A stretch of DNA of 64,000 bases from Alopecurus myosuroides (lineage: Eukaryota > Streptophyta > Magnoliopsida > Poales > Poaceae), in assembly GCA_028641055.1 (NCBI GenBank), contig CM054059.1, forward strand, positions 108,698,263-108,762,262, in the 5' to 3' direction. Within the stretch, counting starts at the first letter, position 1. The number at the start of each line of letters is the position of its first letter. Under the pieces are notes generated by a model. The model saw nothing but the letters and a program-made list of their open reading frames with translations. It ran no database searches and had not been told where the DNA came from. Shown piece after piece: positions 11,949 to 22,322 of this stretch. The translations under genes were made by a program, and so were the position numbers.

Positions 11949-12530
11949 TGCGTCGACTGTGACAGTGTCTTCCGTCGAGGTAGTAATTATTTCCTTTCCC
12001 GGGGCCCGGCCCGGCCGGCCGCTAGTGGACGCTGACTGACTGATGCCATGCCCATTCCTTCATCGCTCCGCCTGCCTCCAAGCGCCCATGCCTCCGACTG
12101 TGCCGGGAATCCGTTTTTACCGCCTGCCTGCGTGTGTAAATCAGGCAAAACAACAGCAGTCGGAAAGCACCAAAGCCATCCCTCGTTGCTGCTTCCATTT
12201 TTTATACGTACAGCGACGGTGAGGCGTGTGTTTGTCTATTGAAGTCAGCGTGGTTACTGTCGGCTTCTAGTTCTAGCTGACGCGCCGCTAGCTGCACTGT
12301 GGTAATTAATTAATTACTCACCGCCGGGCGGGCGGCACCCTCCTGTAGCCCTGTCCTCCGCCTCGCCGATCCAGGTTAGGCGTGTAGCTCCCGTGGCCGT
12401 AGAACTGGTAGAGTAATCTACGCGCGAGGTACTACTAGCCTTTGATCTGATGGCGAGTCACTAGCACTAGTAGTAGTAGCGGTCCTCTACCACTGTACTA
12501 GTATCAATTATTGGCGTCTCCTCTGAATCC
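11949..12530. other. Intergenic DNA, nothing recognised
   Basis: A GC-rich stretch (ggggcccggcccggccggccg near 12001) and short simple repeats (tagtagtag near 12470) are present. No gene or terminal repeat was seen. Confidence 0.5.
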
Positions 12531-12533
12531 TCA

Positions 12534-14342
12534 GGACATCTCCAGCGGGCTGCTCAAATGCGGACCAATTTGGTCCGCATTTTGTCTATTTGAGCAGCCG
12601 TCCGCTGTCCTCGGACACGGCCCGGACCAGGTGCCCCCAGTGGGGCTGCTCATACCAAAAGGGACATTGCATAGATTTAGTAGGGCCCATAGGGGCCCAT
12701 AGATTTACAACCTAAAAAAAAAACATAAAAAAACGTCTAGCTAGGGCTAGACGGCCACTGGCCAGTGGCAAGGCGGCGGCCGGAGTTGCCCCCGGAGCTC
12801 CTAGTCATCTAGGATGACGTAGTCCGGGGTCTCGGGGGCGAGGTGGGGTGGCAGTGGGGCGGCCCTGGCCCCCTGCGGCGTGGGGGGCTGGGTGCGCGGC
12901 GGCGGCGTGGCCGGCCGGGGCGGCGGCACGAGGTGCTCAGGTGGTGGCGCCTCCCACCTCCAACGCATGCCCACAAGGGGCTCGAACCAGGCCGGCACCG
13001 GCGCGTTCTCATCGCGCCCGTCGTCGTCTACCTCCTCGTCGTAGGGGTAGTCGTCCACCTGCTGGGCGTGGATGGCCGCCACGGCCTCGTCCACAGCCCG
13101 CGCGCCGGCTGCGCGGGCCTCCGCCTCCTCTGCGGCCTGGTGGGCGGCCACCGCCGCCAGGGCGTCCTCCAGCGCGCGCGCCTCCGCCGCGGCCGCTGCT
13201 TCTGCCTCACTCCTGGAGGCCTCGATGGCCATGGCCAGTTGGAGCTCCTCATTGGGCTCTGGCTCGGCCATGTCGACGTCCTGGTCGTCCTCCTCCTCGT
13301 ACCATTGAGGAGGTTCCTCCTCTGGTTCGTCCTTGACGACCGGGGCGCGGCCGCCAATGCGGAGGGGGCGTTGGGGGGCGGCTCCACGCCTCGCCTGGCG
13401 TGGAGGTGACGGCGGCGGGAGCTGGGCCTCCCCGCGGGCGCGGCGCGCACCGAAGTACGACCTGCGGCGCAGGTCGTGCTCGTCGGTGAACCACGTGTCC
13501 CAGTGGGGACTGTTCACCGCGAACGCCGGGTGGGAACGCAGGTCCGGTGGCAGCTCGTCCCGCCGGCGGTGGATCTCCACCTCCCGCGCCGCGCCCGACC
13601 GCGGTACCGGCGGCACAGGGATCCTGTCCCTGTTCAGATGCCACCCATCGGGGAGGTGGACATCTGGCCATGGCACCGGGATCGCACGATCCCAGTACCA
13701 TTGGCAGCGTACCTTGTTGAGGTACGGCCGTTCTCGCACCCTGGCGGGCACCAGGCGGAATGGGGCCGCCGGGCCCTGAGAAGAAGGAGGGGGAGATGCC
13801 GGCGGCGTGCGCGCCTGCTCGGCTTGGGCGCGCTGGACGCGGGTGAGGGGTGGAGGAGGTGGGAGAGGGCGAGGGCGAGCGGCGGCGGCGTGAGCCGCCG
13901 GCCTCGTGGTCGTTCTTGGCGCGCCCCCAGTTCAGCCAGCTGCGGCCCATGGCCGGCGGCGAGGAAGCCGAGGGGGGAGGAGGTGGCGACTGCGAGGAGG
14001 CAGTGATGGCGTGGGTGACTGCGAGGAGGCGGTGCGCGTGGGGAGGGACGCGTGGCCGCAGGGCCCATTTAAATAGGACCCCGTGGGTAGCCGAGCCGTC
14101 GCCGCGGTCGCTGGCCGGCGGGCCACCCCCTTTGACCGAAAAGGGACACGACCGAGCGCGCGCGTCCGTTTCGTGTCCGCGGGATGCTCAAATCTGACCC
14201 AAATTTGGTCAGGATTTGAGCATCCGCGGACTGAAAAAGGACCAGGCCGTGGGTTGAGCAGCCCCGCTGGGGCCTTGTTTTGCCCGGGCCTGCTCAAATC
14301 CGGCCAGTCCGGGCCTAATGAGCAGCCCCGCTGGAGATGTCC
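12534..14342. mobile_element. TIR element with TCA target duplication carrying a non-transposase gene
   Basis: The ends are inverted repeats: GGACATCTCCAGCGGGCTGC on the left and the complement GGACATCTCCAGCGGGGCTG on the right. They are flanked by TCA at 12531-12533 and 14343-14345. Both subterminal regions hold long palindromes built on GCTCAAAT and its complement (12549-12598 and 14178-14230). The interior encodes a minus-strand protein that is not a transposase. The 3-bp TNA duplication fits PIF/Harbinger, but the superfamily is inferred from the TSD length alone. Confidence 0.65.
12801..13950 (-). pseudogene. Grass TE-borne protein with YWD domain and UIM-like helix (apparent frameshift)
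   Basis: The body frame (12801 to at least 13751) encodes YLNKVRCQWYWDRAIPVPWP, then LPDGWHLNRDRIPVPPVP, a basic RRRDEL stretch, WDTWFTDEHDLRRRSYF, a long acidic/alanine-rich region and a proline-rich tail ending VILDD. I recall this pattern as a multicopy uncharacterised grass family. Residues ~168-184 (counted from 13751) read EELQLAMAIEASRSEAE, close to the ubiquitin-interacting motif. The likely start, ATG 13950 (MGRSWLNWGRAKND), is in another frame, so one indel in the C/T-rich stretch near 13850-13890 is needed. No catalytic motif is seen. It is the only gene in its TIR element. Confidence 0.6.
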
Positions 14343-14345
14343 TCA

Positions 14346-14948
14346 CCTGCGTTCTTTCCTGTCGTGCGGACTTAAGGCGGATCGAACGGATCATCATCAC
14401 ACGGATCGCTAAATCGGGCCAAGGCCAATGCGATGCTATCCTCTCCGGGTTTCTTTCTCGGACGGGACGGAGCCGCCGGAAAAGGGCCGTCGGATAAGAC
14501 GGATAGCAGCAAGGAATCCTATTCTCCCCCGCAAGGCAAGGATTAGCTAGCGGCTGGATCACTTGCACGTTGCCCCGGTGATACGGTTGATGGAAAAGCA
14601 CATTAGCAGGTGTGTATTTAAGCTTAGTACTAGACTACTGAGGCAGGAGCACGTCTTTTCCTGTGTCACCGCAGGGCTGCTTGGTGCTGCTGATCCATAC
14701 CCGAACAAGAAAAAAAATTTCCTAAGTTGCAGATTTTTTTTCTTTTGAGCAATCTACGGCGGGCTAAACAGCCAGCCTGAACCCTTTTTATAAAATGGAA
14801 GTCTGTACAGAGATAGATACGAAAAACTGAAGAACTATACAAGGCTAAACAGTGCCAAAAAGATACCAAAGAAAAAGAGGAGCGGGAGGCGAGGGCAAAG
14901 GACCGGGCTTTATAAGACTAGCGAAGCGAGAGGCAAGTATAAATAAAA
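14346..14948. other. Intergenic DNA with A/T homopolymer runs
   Basis: No gene was seen. A9 and T8 runs (14708-14745) and the following AT-rich stretch could be the degraded 3' end of a retroposon, but no domain supports it. Confidence 0.35.
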
Positions 14949-14982
14949 GCGTGTGCAGTGTAAGGTGTGTCTAAAAAAATTA

Positions 14983-15247
14983 GAGGTATTAGCACCACAG
15001 GTACAAATACTTGCATGGTGGGAGCAAAATCATACAACAAGTCGAAAATGTGACCAAACTCATACCAAAACTTGCAAGGCTGGAGCAAAGAGGTACAAAG
15101 CCAATCAAAACGCGCCATTTGGCTGCCATGTTGTCGCCTGGGTGGACACGAAATCTTACAGAAAACCCCCTAACAGTTTTAAGTCACGCAAAAAAATCCA
15201 ACTCTCCCAGGAGTTTCGCATTTATGGTTTAGGACCCTGGGATTCTT
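14983..15247 (+). repeat. MULE left terminal inverted repeat
   Basis: About 265 bases are inverted-repeated at 22057-22322 with only scattered substitutions and 1-bp indels, for example c/t near 15042 and an A-run difference near 15150. The match fades after the 'gattctt' near 15240. Confidence 0.9.
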
Positions 15248-15370
15248 GCACATTTATGAGTAGGGGGCCGACCGCGATTCCCCATCTCCTGTCCCCAAAT
15301 CCCTAACCCCTTCGAAGAACAGACAGAGGCGAGCAGAGCAGAGCACGGCGGCGACATTGCAGAGGGGGCG

Positions 15371-15460
15371 GTGCACGGCGGAGGCAGAGGAGAGGGGCCG
15401 GTGCACGGCGGAGGCAGAGGAGAGGGCTGGTGCACGGCGGAGGCAGGGGAGAGGGGCCGC
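15371..15460 (+). repeat. Three-copy ~30-bp minisatellite
   Basis: Units beginning GTGCACGGCGGAGGCAG start at 15371, 15401 and 15430. They lie between the left TIR and the GRF gene start, so they are probably in its leader. Confidence 0.8.
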
Positions 15461-15474
15461 GGTAGAGAAGAGGG

Positions 15475-16076
15475 ATGTCATGGTCGACGGGTTCGTCATC
15501 CGCTCCAGGATTCCGTCGAGCCAGCGGAAGGAGGGGCACGGAATCACGCTCTCCGGTTCGATACCGTGAGTCAGCCATGGCATACGAGCCCGTTGTGTAC
15601 TGCCGGTGCGAGGGCCAGCGGAAGGCGCCAAGGTGGATCTCTTGGAGCAGACTGAACCCAGGCAGAAGGTACTATGCATGCATCGATGCAATGGTGAGCA
15701 GGCCTGCAACTTGATTTTGATTTTCATTTTGATGCAATGAGCATTCTGATTTTGAAATTGTGAACAGACAGGTGGTGGTTGTGGTTTTGCGGAATGGCAT
15801 GATGGTGAGCTGCCAAAGTTTTTCAGTGACTTGATTGGTGATATGCGTGATGAGATCTGGAGGTTGAAGGGTGCAGGCAATGTGCCACCTGTTGAGGATT
15901 TATGTGATGATTTTCAGGATGCAGTTCCAGGCAACTTGATGCTGCAGAATCTTCAAGAAAAGATAGAGCTCCGCAATGAAGAGATGAAGATACTGAAGAC
16001 CAAGTACAAGAGTGTGGTCTTTGCTTTTGCTGTGTTTGTGCTGGGTTTGGTGGTGGGAAGAATGCTTCTTCAGTGA
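15475..16076 (+). CDS. GRF-type zinc-finger protein with C-terminal membrane segment, MULE-borne
   Basis: Two exons join in phase: to 15693 (ATG then donor GTGAGC) and 15768-16076 (acceptor gaacag). From ATG 15475 the product is 175 residues; from the in-frame ATG 15577 it is 141. It has a GRF zinc ribbon: VVYCRCEG supplies CxC, then NPGRRYYAC, then GGGCGFAEWHDGE with the fourth cysteine. A helical, charged coiled-coil-like stretch follows (LQEKIELRNEEMKILKTK), then a terminal hydrophobic segment VVFAFAVFVLGLVVGRMLL, a likely tail anchor. GRF fingers in other proteins bind single-stranded DNA; the role here is unknown. No lesion was seen, unlike the other two genes of the element. It occupies the mudrB position, convergent with mudrA. 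Confidence 0.8.
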
Positions 16077-16574
16077 GTGATCAGGGGGTATGCAGTAGTG
16101 GTATTCAGTGTAGTTCATGCACTGATTGATTTGTTAGTGATGACAAAAGATGTGTGCTCTCTGTGTAGTGCAATGTAATGTGTTGCTATGCAATGTATGA
16201 ACCCCTGTTAAGTGTTTATGAATGCAAGAATTCTTATTTCCTGTGAATTTGCTTCTGAAAAATTATAACATAAGTGTTGTGAATTTTCTTGTGGAAAATT
16301 AGAATATCAGGTTCAGAAAATGGCATACAAGCATTACATATATAGATACTAAAACTTGCATACCACAACAACAACATACGTATATAGTACTAGTACTTAA
16401 AGTACTGGTTCAGGTTCAGTACATAGGTTCATGTTCAGGTTCAACACAACACATTACAGGTAGATATAGTACTGGATCAGGTTGCAGGTTATAGCAGTTT
16501 CAACCATTACAGAACAACAACATAGAACAATATGTAGCATAGCCCATAGCCTAGGTTTGCCCATAGGACATCTT
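16077..16574. other. MULE interior between the convergent GRF and B3-like genes
   Basis: AT-rich sequence with a direct-repeat patch of 'caggttca' (16405-16445). No frame was seen. It probably contains the 3' ends of both transcription units. Confidence 0.5.
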
Positions 16575-17403
16575 TCACACTCCAGCATCTGCAATGAGAG
16601 CATAATGGTACTGAATGTCAAACCCAAATGTTCCAGGCTCAATCCTGTCAACATAAAGCTTCAGCTTCTTCTCTTCATGGGTCCTCCTAAACCAAAACAT
16701 GAGCACCTCACCCTCAGCATAGCTCTGATCAGCAACAATTTGCATCCACTTTGATGTCATGATGGCATACTTCCTGGCCTTATCCATCTTTATCTTCACT
16801 GGAGTCATTTTCTATGCATGATCATAGTAGACCCTCATGTCATATCCAGACCTGGTCATGTACTTCTTCAGGTATGTCTGGGTGAATTCCTTGTTGAAGT
16901 ACTGCAAGTTAAGCAATAAAAAAACTCTCTCATGCAAGTTCCTTATTTTCTGAGTAACTGAAGAAACTAAATGCAAGTTCAATGCATAATATACCATTTT
17001 CCCCTTGTTCCTGTCTGCAGAAACATGTGCCTCTCTCATGGTGGTAACATAGAAAGGAATTCTTGGCTTCTGCATATCAGAGATATCCTGTAGAAGCACT
17101 ACCTGACGTGGCTCCAAACCAACACGGTTGGGGTACACACAGTACTCATCATATGGGTCCTGTGCTTCCCACTCTGGCCCTACATCACACATTAAGTATC
17201 ACCAAATGAGCAAAAATGGAGATCTGATCCTACATCTATCAGTACAAACAACATGCAGAAGTAGAAACCAAAAATTTCTATGTCAGAACACAACCTTTTA
17301 TAGTGATGTTCAGATCCCTTTCCATTTTGCAGACTGAACAAGACAAGTCAGTGCTATCATCTGAAGAGGAGGAAAGGTCCACCACCACCACATTGGGGTC
17401 CAT
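16575..17403 (-). pseudogene. B3-like DNA-binding-domain gene with one in-frame TAG, MULE-borne
   Basis: Exons 17403-17295, 17179-16995 and 16901-16575 join in phase (GTTGTG donor with gtag acceptor; GTATAT donor with ttgcag acceptor). The ~206-residue product begins MDPNVVVVDLSSSSDDS. After an acidic leader comes a B3-like domain: RIPFYVTTMREAHVS, YFNKEFTQTYLKKYM, MRVYYDHA, RKYAIMTSKWMQIVADQSY, AEGEVLMFWFRR, KLKLYVDRI. That order of strands, the 'W..F' helix and the 'GEVLMF' strand fits plant B3 transcription-factor domains. A TAG (16812-16814) sits between MRVYYDHA and KMTPVKIK in the same frame. Without it the domain would be continuous. B3 is judged by pattern only. Confidence 0.6.
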
Positions 17404-18039
17404 CGATCTACTAGGTTCAACAACGTGCAGAAGTACAAACCAGATTGATTCAGAAGAAGATAGTGAGGAGAAACAAGGAACAGAGGAAGATGAGAGTGAG
17501 AAACCAAGTTGATTCAGAAGAAGAGAGTGCATACCTGGATGAGCCTCCCAGCAACTGTCTTCTCCGGTGAGGTCTAGGCTTGTGCGATGAGTAACTGGCA
17601 TTGAGGAAGACGAGAGTGAGTGGGTGGGGATGTAATGCGGTAGGGGGCAGTAAATAGGCCATAATGGGTGGAGGGCTGTGCGTGGGGGGCGGTTCCCCTT
17701 CTATTTGACTGACATGTGGGTCATTAGTTGGCTTACGACAGTAAAAAAATTGGCTATTAACTGCATTTCACTTCACTGCATCTTGCATTGCATACATTCA
17801 GTACAAAAAATATGTTACTGTAAATATCAAGTTCCTGAATTTAAAATTGCATGCCATGTTCAGTACAAAACTGTTTGAGCATTAAGTTCACATATGAACT
17901 AAAAATGGCTACATATGCCAGTTACAAGTTCAGTATGAACTGCAATGATCATCTAAAAGGAAACTAAACAGTAGAATCAGGTGCATTTTGAGTGAGTTGT
18001 ATCTCTTCTGGCAATTCAGCACCCACAATGGTCTCATTC

Positions 18040-21000
18040 AAGTCTGGCAATGATGGTCATGTTGTCTTCTCCTCATCACCAAACAACCACCAGTGCAATG
18101 ATCCTGGTGTTGTATTGTACCTTCTTCCTGCTGCATTGCCTCCAGCTCCATTGCCTCCTGCTTCATTTCCTCTAACTGTACTTCATCCTGCTCCATTGCT
18201 TCCTGGTGCACTTCCTCCTGCTTCAGTGTCTCCTGGTGCACTTTCTCCTGCTCCATTGCTTCCTGGTGCACTTCCTCCAGCTTCAGTGTCTCCTGGTGCA
18301 CTTCCTCCAGCTCCAGTGTCTCCTGGTGAATTCCTTCTTGGTGGTTTAAACCCTGTTGCATTTATTCTTGGTGCACTACTGCCAGGTGCTTTCCTTTTAA
18401 GGATTTTCCCTTTCTCTCTCCCTCTGCCTGCACCTCCTGTTGGTGCAGAGTTGCTTCCATCAGTGCCCCCCCTGCATGAGGTATTGTTTTCTCTCCCTCT
18501 TCCCCTTCCTGACAACCTTCCCCTAGTGGTAGCTGTTGTGAATCTCCCTTCTGCAATAGGAATATCCTCTCTAGCCTGAACAACAAATGCACTCTCCTCA
18601 AGCAATGGGCCAATGGGTCTTGTTTCTGGTGTTGTTCTCTATTGACATGCAAAATCCAGGAAAATATCAGTAAAGTGTATTTATGTGTTAGCAAGCAAAA
18701 TGCATTCAGCAAATTAAGTACAATGGTACCTCCTGGCTCATAATGTGCACCATCATGTGAGGTTGCTTGCTAGGATCAAGTTTAGGCAATGTAGTTTGAT
18801 GGATGATGTGCCCCAATATAGCAGGGTTAGCAATATCTCCATCAACATCTTCAGGTTGGTGTCTGCCATTGGCTAGATCTTCCATGTACTTGGTGTGTCC
18901 CTTCTTATTGTGATCTTCCTTTTTACAAATTGAACAATGCATTTTAAGACCTGCTCTAGTGATTATCTTGACACCATTTTTTTCCTTTTCTTCAGGTGTT
19001 TTTCTCCTGTTTTTCTTTGGCCTGCCCATGACCTTGGTGAACAAAGGGGGGGGTGCACAGGCACTCCATTCTGTTTGTCCCAGAAACATCTTGCTCTGAG
19101 TGGAGCCAAGTGGTAACCATATGCTTTCCTATATGTCCCAATGGAATAACACTTGTGCACCAACTTTTCAGGAGAAATTCTTTCATGTCCGCAACAGGCA
19201 ATTACATGGTGGCATGGTATCCCTGTTAGTTGCCACCTCTTGCAGTCACACACTTTCTTCTCCAGGTCCACTATGTAGCCTGTTTCAAATTCTCCAGATT
19301 TTACTTTAAATTTGTTGCAACCTGCAGCTTCCACACCACAATTTTTGGCAAATTCAGTGAACTTGTCCAATTTTTTCTTGATTTTGGGACAAATAGTGCC
19401 ATCCCAATCATCAGCTTCCAGGTTCTTCCCAACAATCATATGCATCATATTATAGAAAATATTTTCAAGCATTGATAGCATTGGCAGTTCCCTATCTTCA
19501 TTAATGTAGCTGCATAAAGCATTGCAATATGAAGGGGAAATCAGTATTGTGGTCACCAAACAAAAAATGCACAATAAAAAATTCTTACCTATTAAACACC
19601 TCTGAATGATTGTTCAGCAACATGTCACATTTGGGTAATTCACTGAAGAAAGCCTTTATCCATGTGTTTGGTGGCATTTCTTCTACCCAAGCATGAGCCT
19701 CAGGACTGTCCACTAGTAGCTTGTCCATGTTTCTCTGATAAGTAGGCAGGTTGGTTGACCTTGCAACTGCCCATAGATCATTCTTGAGTGTCTCACCTTT
19801 GTGCTTTTTGTGAAAATTCTGATAAATATGTCTCACACAATGTCTATGTTCTGCTTCTGGAAACACAGTGCTGACAGCCTTAATGAGGCCCTTCTGCCTG
19901 TCACTCATTATGGTGAAAGGAGCAGTGTTAGAGATGTTCAAATCTTGTTTCAATGTGGTGAGAAACCATTCCCATGCACTTGTGCACTCAACTTCAACTA
20001 GTCCATAAGCAATTGGGAATATGCAGTCATTAGGATCAATGCCTACAGCAGTAAGCAAATTCCCTTTGTACCTTGTTTTAATGTGGCAACCATCTATGCA
20101 TATCATTGGTCTGCATCCTTTTAGAAAGCCTCTTTTGCTAGCATCATAAGACCAGTACAAGGTAGCCAAGTGGTGCTTTGGAACAACATCTCCCTTGTCC
20201 TTTGAAAGATTTGTGGAGAGAAAAAATGTGGACCCAGGATTGCTTTTCCTGAGCTCTTCACCATAATCCCACAACAGATTGAATTGTTCTGTCTCATCAC
20301 CATGTATTATGGTCAGTGCCTCTTTCCTTGCTCTTCTCAGCTTCCAAGTATTTGGAGTCAAGTTAAACTCCCTCTGAATTTTAGTCTTAAAAGTTCCTAG
20401 ATCCATTTTCTAATTGTCCCTAAACTCAGTAAGGAAATAATTGCAGAGAAACTTTGTTGTCAAGGACTTGCTCTCCCAAACTCTCTCACACCTGTGGGCA
20501 CCAAAATATTTTCTCACCACAATTGCACTTGTCCTTCTATCCACTGAAGCATTAAGGTACCATGTGCACCCAAATTCACAGTCTCCATCACACACAGCAT
20601 CTAACCTTTTGGTCTCATTCCTTCTTTTGCTCACCTTTACTCTCTCCCTTATGTTGTATGCTTTAAGTGCATCTCTAAGCTCCTTCATGCATGAAAAAAT
20701 CATGCCTACCTTGAAATATGGCATTGACATGTCAACTTGAGCATTAAATTCAGTGAATTTGTATTGCAGCTCAAGTGCTTGCTCTCTGTTCAGATGCAAA
20801 TCTTCATGCTCAAGGCCTGCATCATCCTCTTGTTCAATTATGTCCACTCTTTCATTGTGATCATTCACTTCCTTATCAATGTGTGCATCAAACATGTCAT
20901 CATCCCCATCTTGTGCATCATAATCACTGTCATAAAATCACTGTCAGTGTCCACACCTTCTGAATATGCAACAATCTCACTTGCATTGCTCTGAACTTCA

Positions 21001-21466
21001 GCTGCAGAAACATGTGAAGATGGCCTTCCATTTCCTATTTCAATGTTTCCAAATGCACTGTCCTCACCCAACTCTGGCCCTGGAACTTGGTGTGCACCCC
21101 CCTGACCTAACCTCATAATGCAGTCAGGTCTGAAAAAATTCAGAAAATCAGTGTGATCAACCACAACTGTCAGTGTCTTATGCTCCTTCACTACTTGTAT
21201 CATTGCTACAATGTCAGAATCATTCTGAATGCACACTAACCCATCATTCATTCCTCTCTCTGGCAGACACCAATACACATGCAATCTGTCATCAATTTCA
21301 TGATTTAGCTGCCTGATTATATCATGAATCCAAAGCAGAGACCAGGTGTCACAATTGCAATTGTCAAAGAAATCAAAACTTCCATTAGTGTACTCAATGT
21401 CATCACGCAACCCTGTGATGAACCCATTATGAGCGATTGCAAGAGTGAATCTATCTGAATTGTCAC
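18040..21466 (-). pseudogene. mudrA-like: mudrA-type MULE transposase, broken
   Basis: Minus-strand exons run from an acceptor at 21466, with introns near 19575-19585 and 18655-18727. In order they hold an N-terminal PB1-like/MuDR region (LHVYWCLPERG, LTVVVDHTDF), a plant MuDR DNA-binding region (SKRRNETKRLDAVCDGDC, CTWYLNAS), and the transposase core (RPMICIDGCHIKTRYKG, TIMSDRQKGL, HRHCVRHIYQNFHKKHKG). A SWIM zinc finger follows (VCDCKRWQLTGIPCHHVIAC), then a zinc-knuckle-like CSICKKEDHNKKGH and a glycine/arginine-rich tail. Lesions: a frameshift near 20930 in an acidic stretch, an in-frame TAG at 20410-20412 (EFRDN-stop-KMDLGTF), and a frameshift in the C8 run near 19045-19052. The first exon, perhaps from ATG 21957 (MADEPVLRRHG), is uncertain. 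Confidence 0.9.
18125..18335 (-). repeat. Coding minisatellite in the last mudrA exon
   Basis: Plus-strand units such as 'cttcctcc(t/a)gc' and 'tcctggtgca' alternate with ~30- and 60-bp periods. On the minus strand they encode GAGGSAPGDTE/GSAPGSN repeats. Confidence 0.7.
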
Positions 21467-22056
21467 CTGCATTGCAAACACATGAACCAATTTAAAAGAT
21501 GCCACCTTTCTGAATTTTCTGCTAAACTAACAGGAAAAGGCAAAAACAGGGCATGATCTGATTCATGTTTGACCACTTCTATAACCTGCAATACTAGCCA
21601 TAGAGCAACAAAACACTATCCAAAAGATCTAAATGCCCCCAAATCGCTCTAATTAAGCTGCACAAGAAATTATGGACAGTCCCCAAGTTCATCAAAAATT
21701 TAACGAAAAAACTACACAATAACCTCACAAAAAGCTTCCTGCGCACCTACAATACCTGATTGAGAGCGCACAGACATGATCATAAACCCTAGATAAAGTC
21801 CCCATGGCGGCCGTCCATGTCGAGCAGAGCAGCGGCGAGGGACAGAAGCAAGGTGGAAGAAGAGGGACGGTCGAAGAAGAGGCGAGGCGAGATGGAAAAG
21901 GGGTACCATAATCCGGCGGTTCCACGCCGTGGCGACGCAGCACCGGCTCGTCCGCCATTGGCGCCTCGGCGGCAGCGAAGAAGACGCGATGTTCAACGAG
22001 AAGGAAGGAGACCGTAACTGACGCGCGTCCAGCTCTCCTGGCCGACACATTAAATG

Positions 22057-22322
22057 GAAGAATCACAGGGTCCTAAACCATAAATGCGAAACTCCTGGGA
22101 AGAGTTGGACTTTTTTGCGTAACTTAAAACTCGCTGGGGGGTTTCTGTAAGATTCGTGTCCACCCAGGCGACAACGTGGCAGCCAAATGGCGCGTTTTGA
22201 TTGGCTTTGTACCTCTTTGCTCCAACCTTGCAAGTTTTGGTATGAGTTTGGTCACATTTTCAACTTGTTGTATGATTTTGCTCCCACCATGCAAGTATTT
22301 GTACCTGTGGTGCTAATACCTC
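22057..22322 (-). repeat. MULE right terminal inverted repeat
   Basis: This is the inverted partner of 14983-15247. The mudrA transcription unit would start from or just inside this end. Confidence 0.9.

Larger units (their letters stand above)
14983..22322. mobile_element. Mutator-like element (MULE), 7.3 kb, three gene modules
   Basis: Long TIRs (~265 bp, starting GAGGTATTAGCACCACAGG) bound the element. They are flanked by a perfect 9-bp duplication AAAAAATTA (14974-14982 and 22323-22331), the Mutator hallmark. Inside are a plus-strand GRF zinc-finger gene next to the left TIR, a minus-strand B3-like gene in the middle, and a minus-strand mudrA-type transposase starting near the right TIR. 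The outer genes converge, as mudrA and mudrB do in maize MuDR. The transposase has at least three lesions, so the copy is not autonomous now. Confidence 0.92.

Noticed and set aside
12843..13779. Long plus-strand ORFs opposite the UIM-like gene
   Set aside because: They are GC-rich shadow frames of the minus-strand protein, without domains.
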